Assembly: GCA_019614645.1 (NCBI GenBank)
Contig: JABWDB010000004.1
Coordinates: 23,870,001-23,934,000, forward strand
DNA: 64,000 nucleotides
Direction of reading: 5' to 3'
Source: Stratiolaelaps scimitus
Lineage: Eukaryota > Arthropoda > Arachnida > Mesostigmata > Laelapidae
A program made the translations under genes and the position numbers. Below are positions 24,111-37,449 of this stretch, in pieces; position 1 is the stretch's first letter; each line of letters opens with the position of its first letter. The notes beneath the pieces were generated by a model. It was not told the DNA's origin and did no database searches. It worked only from the letters and a program-made list of their open reading frames with translations.

Positions 24111-26337
24111 TTCTATAACAGACTACTGCTATAATACCATATACGTACAACGAGATTGATTCGCATATCCGTACCTTGAGCAACCGCCTGCTATTTACAG
24201 TATATATATATACAGTAGACAGAGCGGCCGTCAAGGCCGAGAGTACAAACGGATGCGTACGACACAACATGGCCAACACGGCAAAGTCCAATGAGAAGCA
24301 AACAATGAAGTTCGTTCGATCGTGTCACCGACGAAGGAACACACTTAAGTTAGTCTTCTTGCTTAGCCGTATTGGCTCCGTCGCAGCCGTGAGCCTCGAC
24401 CGAGGAAGACGCGCTATTGTTGACAACAGCGACAATTCGTCCGATCACTTCTGATCATCGCTCTCTTAGTTCAATATATTCCTGGATCGTCTTTATTGCC
24501 TGCAGTGTTCAAGTTGATTTTTTTTTGCCCAAAATAGCTACCTTGTAATTTACCGATCTTATTGTATTTTCTTTCTGATTTAAAAAAAAAACATTCTGTA
24601 CATAACGAATAATCTGAGAGGTTGCCAGAGACTGGCAACAGAAAAATATATAGTATCGCACAAATTCGCAAATTACGGTACCTCAATGCTAATACTGCCC
24701 TTGGAAAATGCTTATCATTATTATTATTCGCTACCCGAATGTCTACATTTGGTTTCAAGAAATGTTTCTTCTGAAGTATATGTAAAGGAACGGTAATTCC
24801 CGAGAGCAACCTGTAAGTATATTGGCCAGGTGGTTAGCGGTCAGGAGATTCCCAGATGCTTCCCCAAACACTCAACCGCCGCTATGTCTAGCCATGGGAT
24901 ATCCTCTTTATGAACGTGCCGATAAGACCCGAGGCGATTCATGACTACGAATTCATCTCGACGTCATTAGCGGACCCGACACAATTCATCGCACATACTT
25001 TAAGGGATCTCCGTTTGAAACCGGCCCCTTTGGCGTTGAAGCTATAGTTTCAAGCTCCATGTCATCCATGAACGTCGTTTGGTGCTCATGAAACAAATAG
25101 CGTTAACGAATTGCTTTTAAATACGATCGTGAGCCCTAACTATCATTAACATCAGGACGCATCCTTTATCCAGCCCCACGGGTACGTGTCCACTTAGGAG
25201 CATAGTTGTGCACCGGCGCTTGCTATTTGCCGTGGACATGACAGAACAATAAAATGCGAACCAATACCATGCTGTCAAATCGATATCATATCGTATTCAG
25301 AACTATGCAGCCCGCAGGCAAAATATCCAACTATTATATATACGTATAGAGGGAGTATAATATTATAATAGTTGGACTTATTATACTTGCCCTCCTACGC
25401 CGACTGGGGACATGGCTTTCACTAGGCCCGGCGAGCTTTCAGTGAAGACGTCACTGGCTACTCTGGCGATTCCTTGCGAGCGTCGTCCATCGAGAAGCAT
25501 TTCTTGAACGCAAGGGGTGAGCCGTATGTCCATTGCAACCAAAATGTCATATGGTTCACTTCGAGCGATGATCTGGGCCTATCGTTATTATTATTGGCCA
25601 ATGTTGCTCAAAGCGAAGGACGAAGGTCATTCTCAGATCGTGATTGCCAGCGGAAATTTAAAGTCATCTCGTAAAGTGGCCCCATAACCCGCCATGTTCC
25701 AAATGCGGCCCGACACAACAGTGGCCAAACTAACGTTCGTTCGTTTGGCTTCGAGCAAATTTCCACTTCGTTTCGACGAGTAAATGAGCGAGAAGGCTTC
25801 GTCTTACATCTGACTACCGGATCGCCTTTTGCAGAGCGAACACATATCGGACGCCCTCCGCCGTCCCGAGAAATACATGCTCCTTTATCCTTAGCGTTCG
25901 ATTGTGGATTAGTACGCTGTAGTGTCAGCCGTAGAAAAGGGCTAAATGTCATCATGTTTCCTCTACTCCAATCTGTTCCCTCTACGAAATGAAAACACGT
26001 AATTAAAAATCCATCAGCAAACACGATTTGCTGCGGAGGCTGTAGCCGATAGGAGGCTACAGACGAGTCCACTTCCTCGCGAGCTGACGTCGAACATTTG
26101 AATTTGCTGGCAGCTGAATACAAAATGGACAAGATTAAATGGATGCAGATTTATGATCTGCATTTTAGCGCGTCGTTCCTAGAAGTTGATTCGAGGTATG
26201 GTGATTCCCAAACAACAACAATGAGCGAGACTGTTGGAAACGATGAACCAGGCGATGAATAAGTAACTAAAACTGCTTGGTAGAATATATGTACAAGTAC
26301 TCATACGAAAATCAGCTACGAGACCTTCAGACGCGAG

Positions 26338-26340
<3 letters not shown>

Positions 26341-26374
<34 letters not shown>
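26341..26374. repeat. (AT)n microsatellite
   Basis: Pure AT run. The Tyr-Ile repeat frames that cross it are artefacts. Confidence 0.95.
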
Positions 26375-26380
<6 letters not shown>

Positions 26381-27304
26381 GTTGAGGTCGACACCAGAAC
26401 GAAATGGGATAACGGCTTGACGTGGGCTCTTGAGTAACCACTGGCGCCTGTTGACAAAAAGGCCGACGAGAGCCATCAGTAACGGACGAACTCCCCTCCA
26501 CCCTACGTCAAGTGGCATGGCGAAGCGTCCAGCGGGGCGAACAGGGCGAGGTAAGGGAGCATGGGATGAAGTGTGACGCCCTCATGAATACTGATGGTAA
26601 CCCTGAAATTCATTCGAGGGAGGTGGCGTCCGTCCGCATAGATCACAATCTTGCAACATAACGGGTGAAACTGATCGGCTCTTTTGCCCTTGCAGAGAGA
26701 TGCCGGCTCGAGATTACAGCCGGGCACCAGCACACTAAGCGACAGAAGCATAAGGCACTATGGGTAATGGGGATACAAGGTGGTCAGTCTGCAATCCTCT
26801 GGGACACCAACCGTCGTTCAACATTTGTGAGGGCTATCTTCCGTGCAAGTGCAATATTAGACCGTTTATCTCTTTCCGCTAAATACGCATCGAAATAGGA
26901 CATCGTATAGTATATCTCTAGGCAAAACCAAAGGAAATAGCCACAAAATGTTAGTTCACACTTTGAGATACGAACGGCGATATTTTGAGTTTCATCGTGA
27001 CGCGTTGGTATAACTATACACTAGCTTCACCGTCCTTTAAAAATACTTTCCAGAGCTTTTTCTTGTCCTGATTGCCGATCCGTATCAGCTCATCCAAGCT
27101 TGCTGTAGTATATAGCTAAACATTTATATCTATAAAAAATGCCCGGACGGCACGCAAAACATTTAAACAAACCGCCAATCTATGCTTAGCCGCACATATA
27201 TTTGCGCTAATACGTCGAATCTACAAATAAAATTCATTAACACAAGTAGTCGAATTGTTGATTATACCGACACATTATAGATAATAGAGAATATACTGTG
27301 ATGC

Positions 27305-27332
<28 letters not shown>
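27305..27332. repeat. (ATT)n microsatellite
   Basis: Uninterrupted trinucleotide run of about nine units. Confidence 0.95.
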
Positions 27333-27335
<3 letters not shown>

Positions 27336-29999
27336 CCTCATAACTATGCTATTGAACTCAATCAATTCGTGTGAGTTGCACAGCTCGCTTGACATCGTGT
27401 TACTGAAGGAGCACCTTTAAAGGGCGAATTTTATCATGGCCATGACGTGCTATTTTGGTTTGTCGTACACGCGCCGTCCGATTGGTGAATCAAACAAGGT
27501 ACGGTGATAATAATGGTACGCTGGGCTGATATCTTCTGTACTGGCCGAACTATGGGCAAATGGACCGAACAAATGGGCCCCTCGAACACGGAGCACTCTG
27601 AGTTGGACAGAAACCGGCGACACAGATTCGTTGCTGTGTCCATCCAAAGGGGCCAATCTAAACATAGTCATGACGTTATTCGAATATATAAATACTACGA
27701 ACTGGAATGTCTCTCAGTTGACTGGTGAGAAAGCAGATCTTGAGCTGACGCACAGAATGCCAAGGATGCCAGAAACTTAGATACGTCCAATTTAGCTGGA
27801 CGGTTCAATTAGTTAAATTACACTCGCTTTGAACTCTATTTTAGTGCGATCTCACAGCGTTATTTCAGACGTCAGGCATAGACACGTCGAAATAGCATTT
27901 TGTCTGTGCGAAGTCTCCGATCAGCGTAAATACTGGTTGGCTACCTATTATTTACGTGAAATTGTGATTCACATCGAAATAGTAGTCCTGTAGGTGATCG
28001 CAGTTGGTGCGTCACCCAAAAGAAAAAACGCTGATCGCGAGCAAGTGCTTTCTGTGCCTTAGACTAATTACTTTCGTCATGTCCAGGTATATTCCCTTGT
28101 CTATTTTCCAAATCCGATTACCTCAAAGGAGGCCAACAGCGTTTCCAGCCGATACTTTCAAAACAGCTTTTTCTACTTGACTCAGGATAACTCGTCAAAG
28201 ATCGACGGCTTCTGGGATTTCGCTTATCAAACGCAGCGTGCTATATTCGCCAGCTCCTGTGGACTGCTTCAGAAGCTGATGTGTAGGCTATCGTTGAACA
28301 CGTTGCGCACGTTGGAAACGTCATTACTACTCGCACCATCATTTCACTAATGTGTTCTCATTCCATGGTTGTTTTTTTTTGTTTCGCTCGCAGCCAGCCA
28401 TATTGTTCATGGGACTCGGTTTCGTGTGCACAGACGATGATACACGTGTCATCTCTGTGCTCTCAGAACATGAGGTGCATTATGAAATGTTGACTATAGG
28501 TCGCACTTGAGCTGCTGTTTACGCGGACGGTAGTGAGTACGCTCTGTCGGGCCGACCCTTCCTGGGAGATGGTCAAAATAGAAGAGCCTCGGATGAGCCT
28601 TCCACGGCTATGACCCGTACAAATCAGTGAGTGTAATATTCAGTCAATCGATTTCTTTTCATGCACTCGTGAATCGAGTGCGCAAATGCATGTAAAGTAT
28701 ATACGTGCGTGGATGTGAAACGATGGTAGACAAATGCGTTGGCGGTCTTGTTTGAATGTCGTCCGCCCAACCTCTGTAGTGGTGTCCTTAGGCGCTAATT
28801 CGTCATTCAATAAGATAACCCCCTAGAAACAGCAGGTATGGCTTCACATCAGCACATCATCTTCGTCTGAGAAGCGCCGAGGTGCTCTTCACTTGGGTCA
28901 TATAATGAGATGAGTTGAATAAATTCGATGAAAAGTTTGCTGCGGGCGTATGTACCGTGTATAAATATATCTGTAATCACATCGGAGCATTGTGGACAGG
29001 AAAACTGAACAGAATGTGAGTTCGTTAACCAATATATATATATATATATATATTAACATTATAGAAAATATAGATTAAGATCGTCATTTGCTACCGAGGA
29101 AATTATCGAGGTGGTAGCCAGATACCTTCCAGATTATCTGTGGATCGCGGCGACTTCTAAAGAACTAGTTAAATTTTCCACCTAGTGCCAGGCTTCACAC
29201 AGGCGAGAGCCGACACCACCGCGCTTCAGCCACCGTAGCGATCGTCGTCCGCCGGTCGCCTTTCCCTAACCTGTGGCTGAGCTAACTAACAACCCAATAT
29301 CTCCCCAGCCAAATTGAAAGTCGATAACCAATACTGGAAGCCGTTGATCTCGTGGGGCGTCGAGAGGTCGCACGCGACAATGAATAAATCGAATGGATGG
29401 GTGCTGATAATCTCTAGATGGCGAGTGACGGCGTTCATCATGAATCGTTCATTTTAGGTGATAACGCGTGAATTGACCATGATTGCTCATCGGCAAGACG
29501 AATACATTGTGAAGCAATTCGGAATGACACAGTGACTAATTAATAAAGATACAATCTGGGGCATACAGGTTGACTAAGGCTGATCTGGGATCGATGGCTC
29601 ACGCTTTTTAGAATGCTGCATTAGGCTCTAGAAGGGCGATACTCCTGAGCAACTCTTAGGATATAACTTTGCATAAATGACTTGAGACGCCTGTTCGTTC
29701 CTCTACCATAGCTGTATATTTAGAGGAAAAAAAATCCCAACCAAAATTACATTGGATAAATTCATTCAATTCTGAACCACAGCCAGAATCAATCAGTTAG
29801 CCACCCAATTATATAATAGCTAAGGTAGCGCCGATCGTCTCACGGACGTTTTCTACACGGTCCTTACAACATAATAAGTCTCTTCTAAGTCTGGCTCTGA
29901 CCTATCGACTCATCGTGCTTGCATTTGATTCTTCCTCTGTCACATGTCAGTTTCGGGTCAACTGGACGTTCAACATAGCTCCTTGCCTTCAAGTGCTGC

Positions 30000-31110
30000 A
30001 GAGGACAACGATCACCTGCACACAGCCACGTAGACGATCACGCGTGGGCCAAGAGCCCCAGCGGCAGGGAGACACCCCCGGTAGCACCTACTACTGTGTT
30101 GTCGTCCTCCTTTAAGGCCTATTGTGAAGGGCTTCTTTTCCCACTTCTCGCTCCTCCTCGAACTCCATCCCATCTTTCTTCCAGTGTGCGTGCGGGGTAA
30201 GTGGATCGTCAACAACAATAACAACAACAACAGCGGCGGCGGGGGCAGCAGCAGGACGAACGCAGTAGCGGCGGCGATCATGGCCGGCAGGCCACGAGCC
30301 TGCTACTCCTTGCTCCATCTTCGAGGAGGGAGAAAGAGATGAGAAAAGAAGTCGTCTGTATGGACGCGGCAGCTGCGAAGCCTGGCGGACGGGACCAGAC
30401 GCAGTCTGTGAGCTGACCAGCCGGAGCCAGCGAAGGAGCGGGGCAATGTCACGCTTGGCTCGGCCTGAATAACGGCGGATGGCAGCCGCCGGCCTGGATG
30501 GCTGCAAGAGATCCCATCGTTCTGCGCTGCGCGTCGGCCCTCTGAGAGGCGGTATCGGCAGAGCCAGCGGCGGCAGCAGCGCGGCGGCGCGGCGGCAGTC
30601 TCCTTGGCTCAGCTGTACGACACTGCTGGTAGTGCTGGCGTTAGCCAGTTACTTGGCTTCGGCTTTGCTTCTCTGCTGCTGCTAGTCTCGCGCAGTCGTG
30701 GAGGACGGCTCTCGGGTGTCCGACTCATGCTTTCTCTCCTCAGCTCTCCGGTGTTGTCTATATGAAGACGGGGTCTATTCGTGGGAAAAATACTGCAAAA
30801 GGGCAAGAACGAAAGGCGAGTTTGGTGCCGGCCTGGCTGGTTGGCTGGCTCGCTGACGTTGGACGATTTTTGCATGACCATCCAATACTACCACTACCGC
30901 TACTACATTACAACTACGAACAAGAGAGTGGCTTCACTCCCAAGGGACCGAGCAGAAATACTCGGAGACACTGAGGAGGAGACACTACAGCAGCAACGGC
31001 CACTATTACCACGCAGTCTGCACAGTCCTGAGCAACTTCTAGCACTACGGCAATGCAAACTCTCCAGCTAGGAGAGGACGCTTGAAGAGTGCGCTTGCTA
31101 GGTGCCCCAG
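30000..31110. other. GC-rich island with splice-like signals
   Basis: About 1.1 kb of GC-rich DNA with (AAC)n and GGC/GCA runs at about 30209-30253. A strong donor-like GTAAGT (30197-30202) and a strong acceptor-like pyrimidine tract with CAG (30731-30743) would bound a 547-bp intron on the plus strand. Many frames are open on both strands. The whole block could be the 5' region of a gene, but no downstream coding exon was identified. Confidence 0.35.
30479..30685 (+). CDS. possible small membrane protein or signal-anchor exon
   Basis: A 68-codon frame from a true ATG (+4 G) to TAG. The first 40 or so residues are basic and Ala/Gly/Ser-rich. Residues from about 44 form one hydrophobic segment (WLSCTTLLVVLALASYLASA) followed by Leu/Cys to the end. 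The layout suggests a type II signal anchor or tail-anchored peptide. It lies inside the putative intron marked by the donor at 30197 and acceptor at 30743, which argues against it being part of the same transcript. GC-rich, GCN-repeat DNA readily makes Ala/Leu frames by chance, so confidence is low. Confidence 0.22.
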   Translation: MAAAGLDGCKRSHRSALRVGPLRGGIGRASGGSSAAARRQSPWLSCTTLLVVLALASYLASALLLCCC

Positions 31111-31114
31111 GGTA

Positions 31115-34100
31115 CGTACACAGAAACTCTGTGAGTAGTAGCCTCCATAGCGCATACAGCATATATAGACACATACACACACACACACACATTCACATAG
31201 TCGGTGTATTTTGGCGAGCTCACAGAGTCAACGATTTGCCTCTTCTATAACCCGGAACTGCCGGCAGTTCGCTCATCTAACGATTCGATATGGTAACAAT
31301 AATAAGTGGTTTCTGTACAATCTCTATTCGACACAAATTTTGTAATATCAATGTGATGCCTGACTGGTTCCGTTGAAAAGAGCGACGAAGGTTGATGAAA
31401 GAACAAATCGATGGGTGGAAGTGCCTTTCTGCAAAAAACTACGGTGTGTGTGTGTGTACGCATTTGATATGTGGTTGAATCCGACTCGTAACACGCGTGC
31501 TAACGAGTACGAACTTGTTGCATGGAAGTAACGAGAACTTGTCTCTCTGTGTGTAGTTATATTTTATATTGTTGGTTATACGATGAACGAAGTATCCGAG
31601 CCAACCCGCCCTCTTCTATATGTTATAGACCGTTGTGCATAATGCAAGGTACGCGTCTGAACGAGATCAGCATTGTCGCCAAAGCTCGCTCTGACGTTGG
31701 ATCCAATTCCGGTTGCTCGTCCGATCGGGTCACCACTCCCCAATTATCTTTAGCCGAATTCCTCGTCTGCTGCAACGTCAAGTGTCGTCGACGGAATCCT
31801 AAAAACACTACTGGTGCCACGGACTCGAGCTCAACGAGCTCATACTGCAAATCAAGGATCTAAGGCCGCTGCCGCAATGTCTGTGATGTTCATCTTCGTG
31901 TCGCTGTTTTTAGATTGAGACGAATCATGCTGAGCTGCTTCACCGGATCGTTTCAGTCTAACATGAGTAAGTGATTTACATTTTCGTCTCTCGTCATGGT
32001 CTTCTAATTCATTCGGTGTATCGGTGGTAGCCTCCGTTGTTGTTTAGATAACAAATAATCTAGAAGACGATTTGAGATAGCAAAGGCTGAAGAGTCCGTG
32101 GCATGATGGGCACGAAATTTGAATTCATCTGCTATAATCCTTCGACAGTTAATTCGTAAAAATATACAAAAAAAAATTTATAGCGAAATCCAGACAAGAT
32201 CAACGAACAACGACATCATTGGGAGAAGCGTAATGTTCAAATACGGCATTTTGAACGGCTTAGAAGGAAAGTTAATGCAAGAAATGTAACTTCACTATAT
32301 TTCTCGGCTAGATCATTTTTGGAACATCTACGTAGTATTATGATTAGTCGATTAACTCAAGCGCTTATTAATAATGCAGAATAGCGCGGGTGGTTATTCT
32401 CATCCATAGCTGATCGAGATTTTGCCAAATTGCTCCCAAGATAATTTAGAGACTATTATTGAAATCGTACACAGAAGGTAATACCTGCCACGTTGAGCCA
32501 CATCAAAGTACATGCTACAACTGCTACGAATACAATAATCAATCCTATCGATTGCCTTTGGCAGGCAATCATCGTCAAATATACTCATCATAGTAATACA
32601 AGATCGACGAATCATATTATATACACTGTACATCGGAAATAAACACAATCCTTTTGTAAAACGCCACCATTGAACATGTCAGTGCTGATATGCCTCTGAT
32701 CACGGAGCAAATTTCCAACCACCCCGTATTGCACCACGCATAGCAGGCATGTGTTCGAATCGTGCTAATTATTCACCATTCACACGCGTGTGACCGGTTA
32801 CGTGTGCAATTACAGCATGTGCAGAAAAAAAACACATGCTGTGAATGTGTGGAAAACGATTACTTTTTTTTTTACCATAACGACACGCTGGCCACACAAC
32901 ACTCGTCTCACGAAGAAACTCATCTCAGGGAGCGTCCGCCACGGCACTGGTCGGGCCCGAACACTGCCTAGTGTCTGAACCCCCGGACCGGTTCGCCTGT
33001 CTCTTTCGGGCAAACTTTTCCACGTGGCTGGGGACTGCAACGGGAAGCAAGCGCAATGATTAGTTCCTCATTGCGCCCCGCCTTGTAATCCATCTTAGTT
33101 TCCCCGGCGGAACTCAGCTACGCCATTGGATAGACTTCAGGCTTTCAGGGCCATGTCCAGGCAGGCAGGGATCGCCCAAACCAATCTCCGACTTAGATTC
33201 TTTCTAGCAGTCGCCCTAAAGCGCTCGGGGTTATGTGGATAGGGAGTCAGAAGAAGCACAAGCCCTAAACTGCGCATAACATTCGATATAGAAGCCGGTG
33301 GTAGTTCGATGACCAAATATTGGCATATGGCATAAATGATGTAACGTTGAAGCTGTACTTTATGCAATATTGCAAATTAGGCATGCGCTGTCATCGTAAG
33401 AAGCTATATAATGTTATTAACTTGCATTGAAAACAGAACATATAGGTATCCTATGGATGAAGACCAGTACATATGCAGGTTTGCATGTGTGTATTATTGC
33501 TGTTTATGCCGAGCGTCATGAACACGGCTCTAACGATTTTCATGACGAGAAAACACGTTGGTGAAAATTGGCATTCTGGAAAATATCGAATTCAACCATG
33601 ACAATAGCTGAAAACAGCAAGAACGAGCACTTTTCCAGGTGGTTATTCCGTCGACGGTTACAGGTTCGCAAATGGCCCAATAGGAGAAATAGTCGATTTT
33701 TTCATATCTGGCCCACAGCGACTAAATTGGATTTTCCTTCAAATTTCGATTTCGAATCTGCTACATTTTTGCAAATTTGTTCCGATTTTCTGACATAGTC
33801 AATGTGAAATTTGCATAGTATTCCAAACTTCCTGCACAACTTTAATAGGGCAATGGGATCACGATAGTAAAATATCGCGGTAATTGCAACCGGAGAATCT
33901 GACGTTACAACTGTCATAGAAGAATGGCATAACTATCGTAGGCTAACAGACACTCGAGTAACGCAAGAGAGCAACCACAGCATGGCAACGGAACACTTCA
34001 TCGATGTCATGAAGTAACTCATGCAGGCTGGTAAGGTAATAAATGACTAAAATGACGCAGTGTGTTGTTAACTGAAGTCGGGCGATGGAGGGTGATCTAT

Positions 34101-34925
34101 TAAATCCATTAATTACATTTGCTATGGTGTTACAGCCCCAAGAGTACTATCTCTCATAGGTTAATCACGTGAGCTACTATGGTAAAACAAGGCACCGATT
34201 TATCACAAGCCTTATGCATTTACAAAACACTAACAACATTTTCCAAAGACGTTGATACTTAAGCAAAATCCTCCTTAACACATAGTGAGTGGGCGGCTTC
34301 ATAATAACTTCGAAGAGGAAATCGAGTAATCACATACGAATTTAACCTTACGACCCCTACTATGAGTCCCTGAATAATACATATCGCTACGTTCTCTCGA
34401 TAGACCAGATGATGCGGTTGACTAGTTTGTCAGTCCTTATTGATATATATTCGTTGAAACATCAAACACCTGTTATGTGCATACGTTCGGGTACGGCAAC
34501 GTGGATTTCCAATGACATCCGTTATTCTAATAACGTTTTCGAACAAACGAAAGCGGACCAGCAATGAAACTTGCAATTCTTTGGATAAGAAGCTTAAAAT
34601 CCTTCCGGTTTAATTTTAGATAGATATCTAAAATCTCGGCCTTTTTTTTTAAGATTAAAGTGTAGTATTAATTTGTGGTAGATCCATTCACACCTCGCTA
34701 TCTCTCTCTCTTTGATGTAGGTCGTCAATGTTGCGACGTTTTCAAAGCGTCACCATTGTTAGCCTTTGCCAGTGAAGCAGTTCACCGTTTGCTCGCAGGT
34801 TGTTAGAGGGCCAGGATGGTTAGACATAGATTAGGCATGGAGTCGTTGTCTCTCTCTTTCGACACGACATCGGACAGATTCAAATTTATGATGAACGTTG
34901 TCATTTCGCCCGTGTCACAGGGTTA
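31115..34925. other. no recognised gene
   Basis: (CA)n at about 31171-31190, (GT)n at about 31443-31458, a 16-bp perfect palindrome at 31255-31270, and poly(A)/poly(T) runs. Paired antiparallel frames at 31522-31863 and at 33568-33917 are not recognised. A B-box-like TGTTCGAATCG near 32752 lacks an A box. Confidence 0.45.
31255..31270. repeat. 16-bp perfect palindrome
   Basis: GAACTGCCGGCAGTTC is its own reverse complement with no spacer. It could be a dimeric transcription-factor site, or chance. Confidence 0.7.
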
Positions 34926-34934
34926 CCAAAGAGG

Positions 34935-35005
34935 GGAAGTCACTCTCGGTGTAGGAACTCTGGAAAATCCCTTTGTCCTATCAGGATTTGAGCTCGGAGC
35001 CTCGG
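34935..35005 (-). repeat. possible SINE fragment
   Basis: On the minus strand a B-box-like GCTCAAATCCTGATAGG, followed by AAAGGGATTTT, resembles the 63175-63325 SINE (GGTTCAAATCCTGTCAGACG, then CTTTGGATTTC). The match is gapped and no A box is seen. Confidence 0.3.
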
Positions 35006-35009
35006 CAGT

Positions 35010-35640
35010 CTAAAGGCTTGGGGAAAAACAAGGGATCATGAAATCGGAAGCGACACGTTCACAGTCCACAGCTGTTATTTTATTGATAAACAGATGTCAC
35101 TCTAAATCTCAAATTTTACTCCGACGATATTGTTCAGTACATTCCAACCTGTCGATTGCACAAGTTTTCATAGTTGAGTCCTTATTGTCTGTCGCATTAC
35201 GGCTCGCAAACATAAGAGTTCAACTTTTGTCATTTTCGAATAATAAGTTCATCGTAATGTACAACTTTACAAAAATTTCTATACAGTGGTCAGGGCATTA
35301 TCTAGGATCTGTGAGGGCAGAAAGTCAACCCTAATTCCAGCCGTAGCATTGCCTCGGTGAACGTCAATTGACGGCCGTTGCAGCATAAAAGACCATATAT
35401 GGTATATTTCTGCCCACTCTATCTACTGCTCAAACGGATTCCCATTCCCAGTACACCTAGTGAGAGCATAGACCTCTCCACGAAGCATTTCGCCCTTCCG
35501 ACGACCGTGCCTGGTACCCGCCTTCGTCGAGCTCACCTCGATCTCAATATGTCCGCAATATATAGGTACAAGTACGGGTGAAAGTGTTTGCGTGTGTCTA
35601 CAATTGGTCGACAATTCCTGCGACTAGTAGCCCGCGTAGA
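35010..35640. other. no recognised gene
   Basis: Plus frames at 35038-35334 and 35378-35581 have no family resemblance. Confidence 0.4.
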
Positions 35641-35647
35641 AGTGGTG

Positions 35648-36750
35648 CTATGTGTTCTGTACGTTAATGCTGTGCTGTGTGCGTCTTACCATGGTCAGGT
35701 GAAAGCGAGTTGCTTCCTTTATGACCTTCGCCTTCCCATAAATGCGGCACAGGCCCCGTAGGTGGGCCAGCAGTAGCCAGGCAGTTAGTTGCCTGTGACT
35801 ACGGTTGCGGGGGTGGTGGTCGAACGAGAAAGGAGGGCCAGACCAAAACGAGAAGGACCAGTGAGCGCGAAAAAAGCGAGCCAAGGAAAATGGAAAGCGG
35901 GTCCACACCGCCACGGCCGCTCTGAACATTAGCGACATTAATAACATCAGCACACAACAGTCACGCGAGAGCGAAGGAGAGACATGATGCAGAGCAGCAA
36001 CGTCGCCGACGGAGTCGTTCAGTATCAGTGAAAGCAGTAGCCGCATCAGGGGCCTCCAATAGCGGCCGATGGCCGGGAGTGTCGTAGTCGCCGGCTGCGA
36101 CGGAGGCCATTGCGATGAAGGTCTCCGCTGTCGCCACACTAACTGTAGCTAAAACCACCGTGGCCGTGGCACCTATGGGGACTCCGCGACAGGGGAGACA
36201 CGAACGTACCGGGTCCAACCAGCCAACCAGGAGCAGGCTGTTGAAGGCTGAGTGGCGAACGGCGGGCGGGCGGACGGGCCGGCCAAGCGACACGTACAGA
36301 TTGCTAGTTACAAACCGATATCGTAATGGATTACGGGGACATTCGGGCATCTTCTCGCTCTCTCGCTCTGTGCTGGCACTGCAACGGCCGCCGATGCTGC
36401 TGTTCCGGGTCCGGGCAGAACGGCCTTGCGAAGCGGGAATACCGACGTTGAGATGAAGATAGAAAAGGGATCCGGGGTTCGTTTCGGTGGTAGGAAAGGG
36501 GGCGCGTTCGAGGCAGGATGACGACGAGGACGACGGAGAACCTAGCGCAGCCGAGGAGCTTCGTTGGCCGCGAGCGGAGTGGAAAAGGCAGACGTCTACA
36601 ACGAAGGCTAAACAGTCGCTGGCCTCGCCAGCAAACACGTCTATACCGAAGCTAACCTGACAAACGAACGAACGAACGAAGATATTGGTTTTCCTCAACC
36701 CCTCCTTACGCCGATGAGGGCCGGGGAAAGGATGGCGCAAAGCTAGGAAG
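35648..36750. other. GC-rich island
   Basis: About 1.1 kb of GC-rich DNA. Long frames are open on both strands: minus 35961-36740 (259 codons, but it opens at a TTG, not an ATG), minus 35648-36139, and plus 36115-36456 from a true ATG. None has a recognisable domain, and the overlap suggests composition rather than coding. An (ACGA)n run lies at about 36664-36681. Likely a promoter, enhancer or untranslated exon region. Confidence 0.4.
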
Positions 36751-36754
36751 AGAG

Positions 36755-37440
36755 GGAATACACATACGGATACTGTTATGGTGTGCTGGGAATTCTATTC
36801 GCCGCTCGGTAGCTTTTCTGACGGCGACGGAGACGATCGTACATTAGGCGACGGAAGCACGTAAGTATATAAGAGGCTGGCAGAACATGTTAAATATGAT
36901 ATATTGTGCGGGGTGTGTAACGCTCACACTTACGCTAGGTCAACTGCCGATCAGCTATGCGTGCTTGTGGGCCAGACAGTTTACATGGGATAGAAGGCTT
37001 AAAGGGTAAAAAAGGTTAAGGTTTATTGGTTTGTTGAAGGAGCTGCATAATGACATTTGTCTGGGAGTAGAGCGAATAAGTGCGAGTAAAAATAGAGTAT
37101 ATGTTCAAACAAACATATATCGTTGTGACTCGGTAGGGCAAGTGATGCAGAGGATTATAATTTGCCTACGAAGCTGGTGGGACTAGGAATCCTCACAATG
37201 CAATGCAGTTAGTAGGCTAAGCGAATCTGCCGCAGTTTGCGTTCAGATAGCTAGGCTATAACACAATGACCAACTTGTTCTTAAGTAAATATAAGAAACA
37301 TTCATTCTCCTGTCATTCCTTAGGAACAATATTGGGGGCGGGTTGGCTCTTGAAATGCTTTTAAGTATTCACGGGAGCTTGAATCGTCGCCCTGTCGTTA
37401 TGTGCAATGAATAAATAATGAACATCTGAAAGCATATAGC
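36755..37440. other. no gene; one SINE tail fragment
   Basis: AT-rich DNA. The only element seen is the SINE tail fragment at 37011-37050. Confidence 0.45.
37011..37050 (-). repeat. SINE tail fragment (family of 57741-57862)
   Basis: TTTATTGGTTTGTTGAAGGA followed by GCTGCATAA is close to the tail of the 57741-57862 SINE (TTTATTGGTTGATTAAAGCA then GCTGCAATT), in the same orientation. Confidence 0.5.
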
Positions 37441-37449
37441 AAAGTGCGG

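Larger units (their letters stand above)
24140..29990. other. long stretch without a recognised gene
   Basis: AT-rich DNA with (AT)n at 26341-26374 and about 29033-29052, and (ATT)n at 27305-27332. A 13-bp inverted repeat (25326-25338 with 25364-25376) is AT-rich and may be chance. The 174-codon minus frame at 25608-26132 has no recognised domain. A tRNA A-box-like TGGTTAGCGG near 24831 has no B box at the right distance. Confidence 0.45.

Noticed and set aside
23469..24134. 221-codon plus frame
   Set aside because: Opens at GTG and passes through (CT)n, (CTG)n and (GA)n. Other frames are open at the same place. Composition explains it.
24831..24845. A-box-like TGGTTAGCGG
   Set aside because: The nearest B-box-like string is far beyond normal spacing.
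25326..25376. 13-bp AT-rich inverted repeat
   Set aside because: Short and low-complexity, so expected by chance in AT-rich DNA.
35961..36740. 259-codon minus frame, the longest in the window
   Set aside because: Opens at TTG, has no recognisable domain, and is overlapped by an ATG-initiated plus frame in the same GC-rich island.
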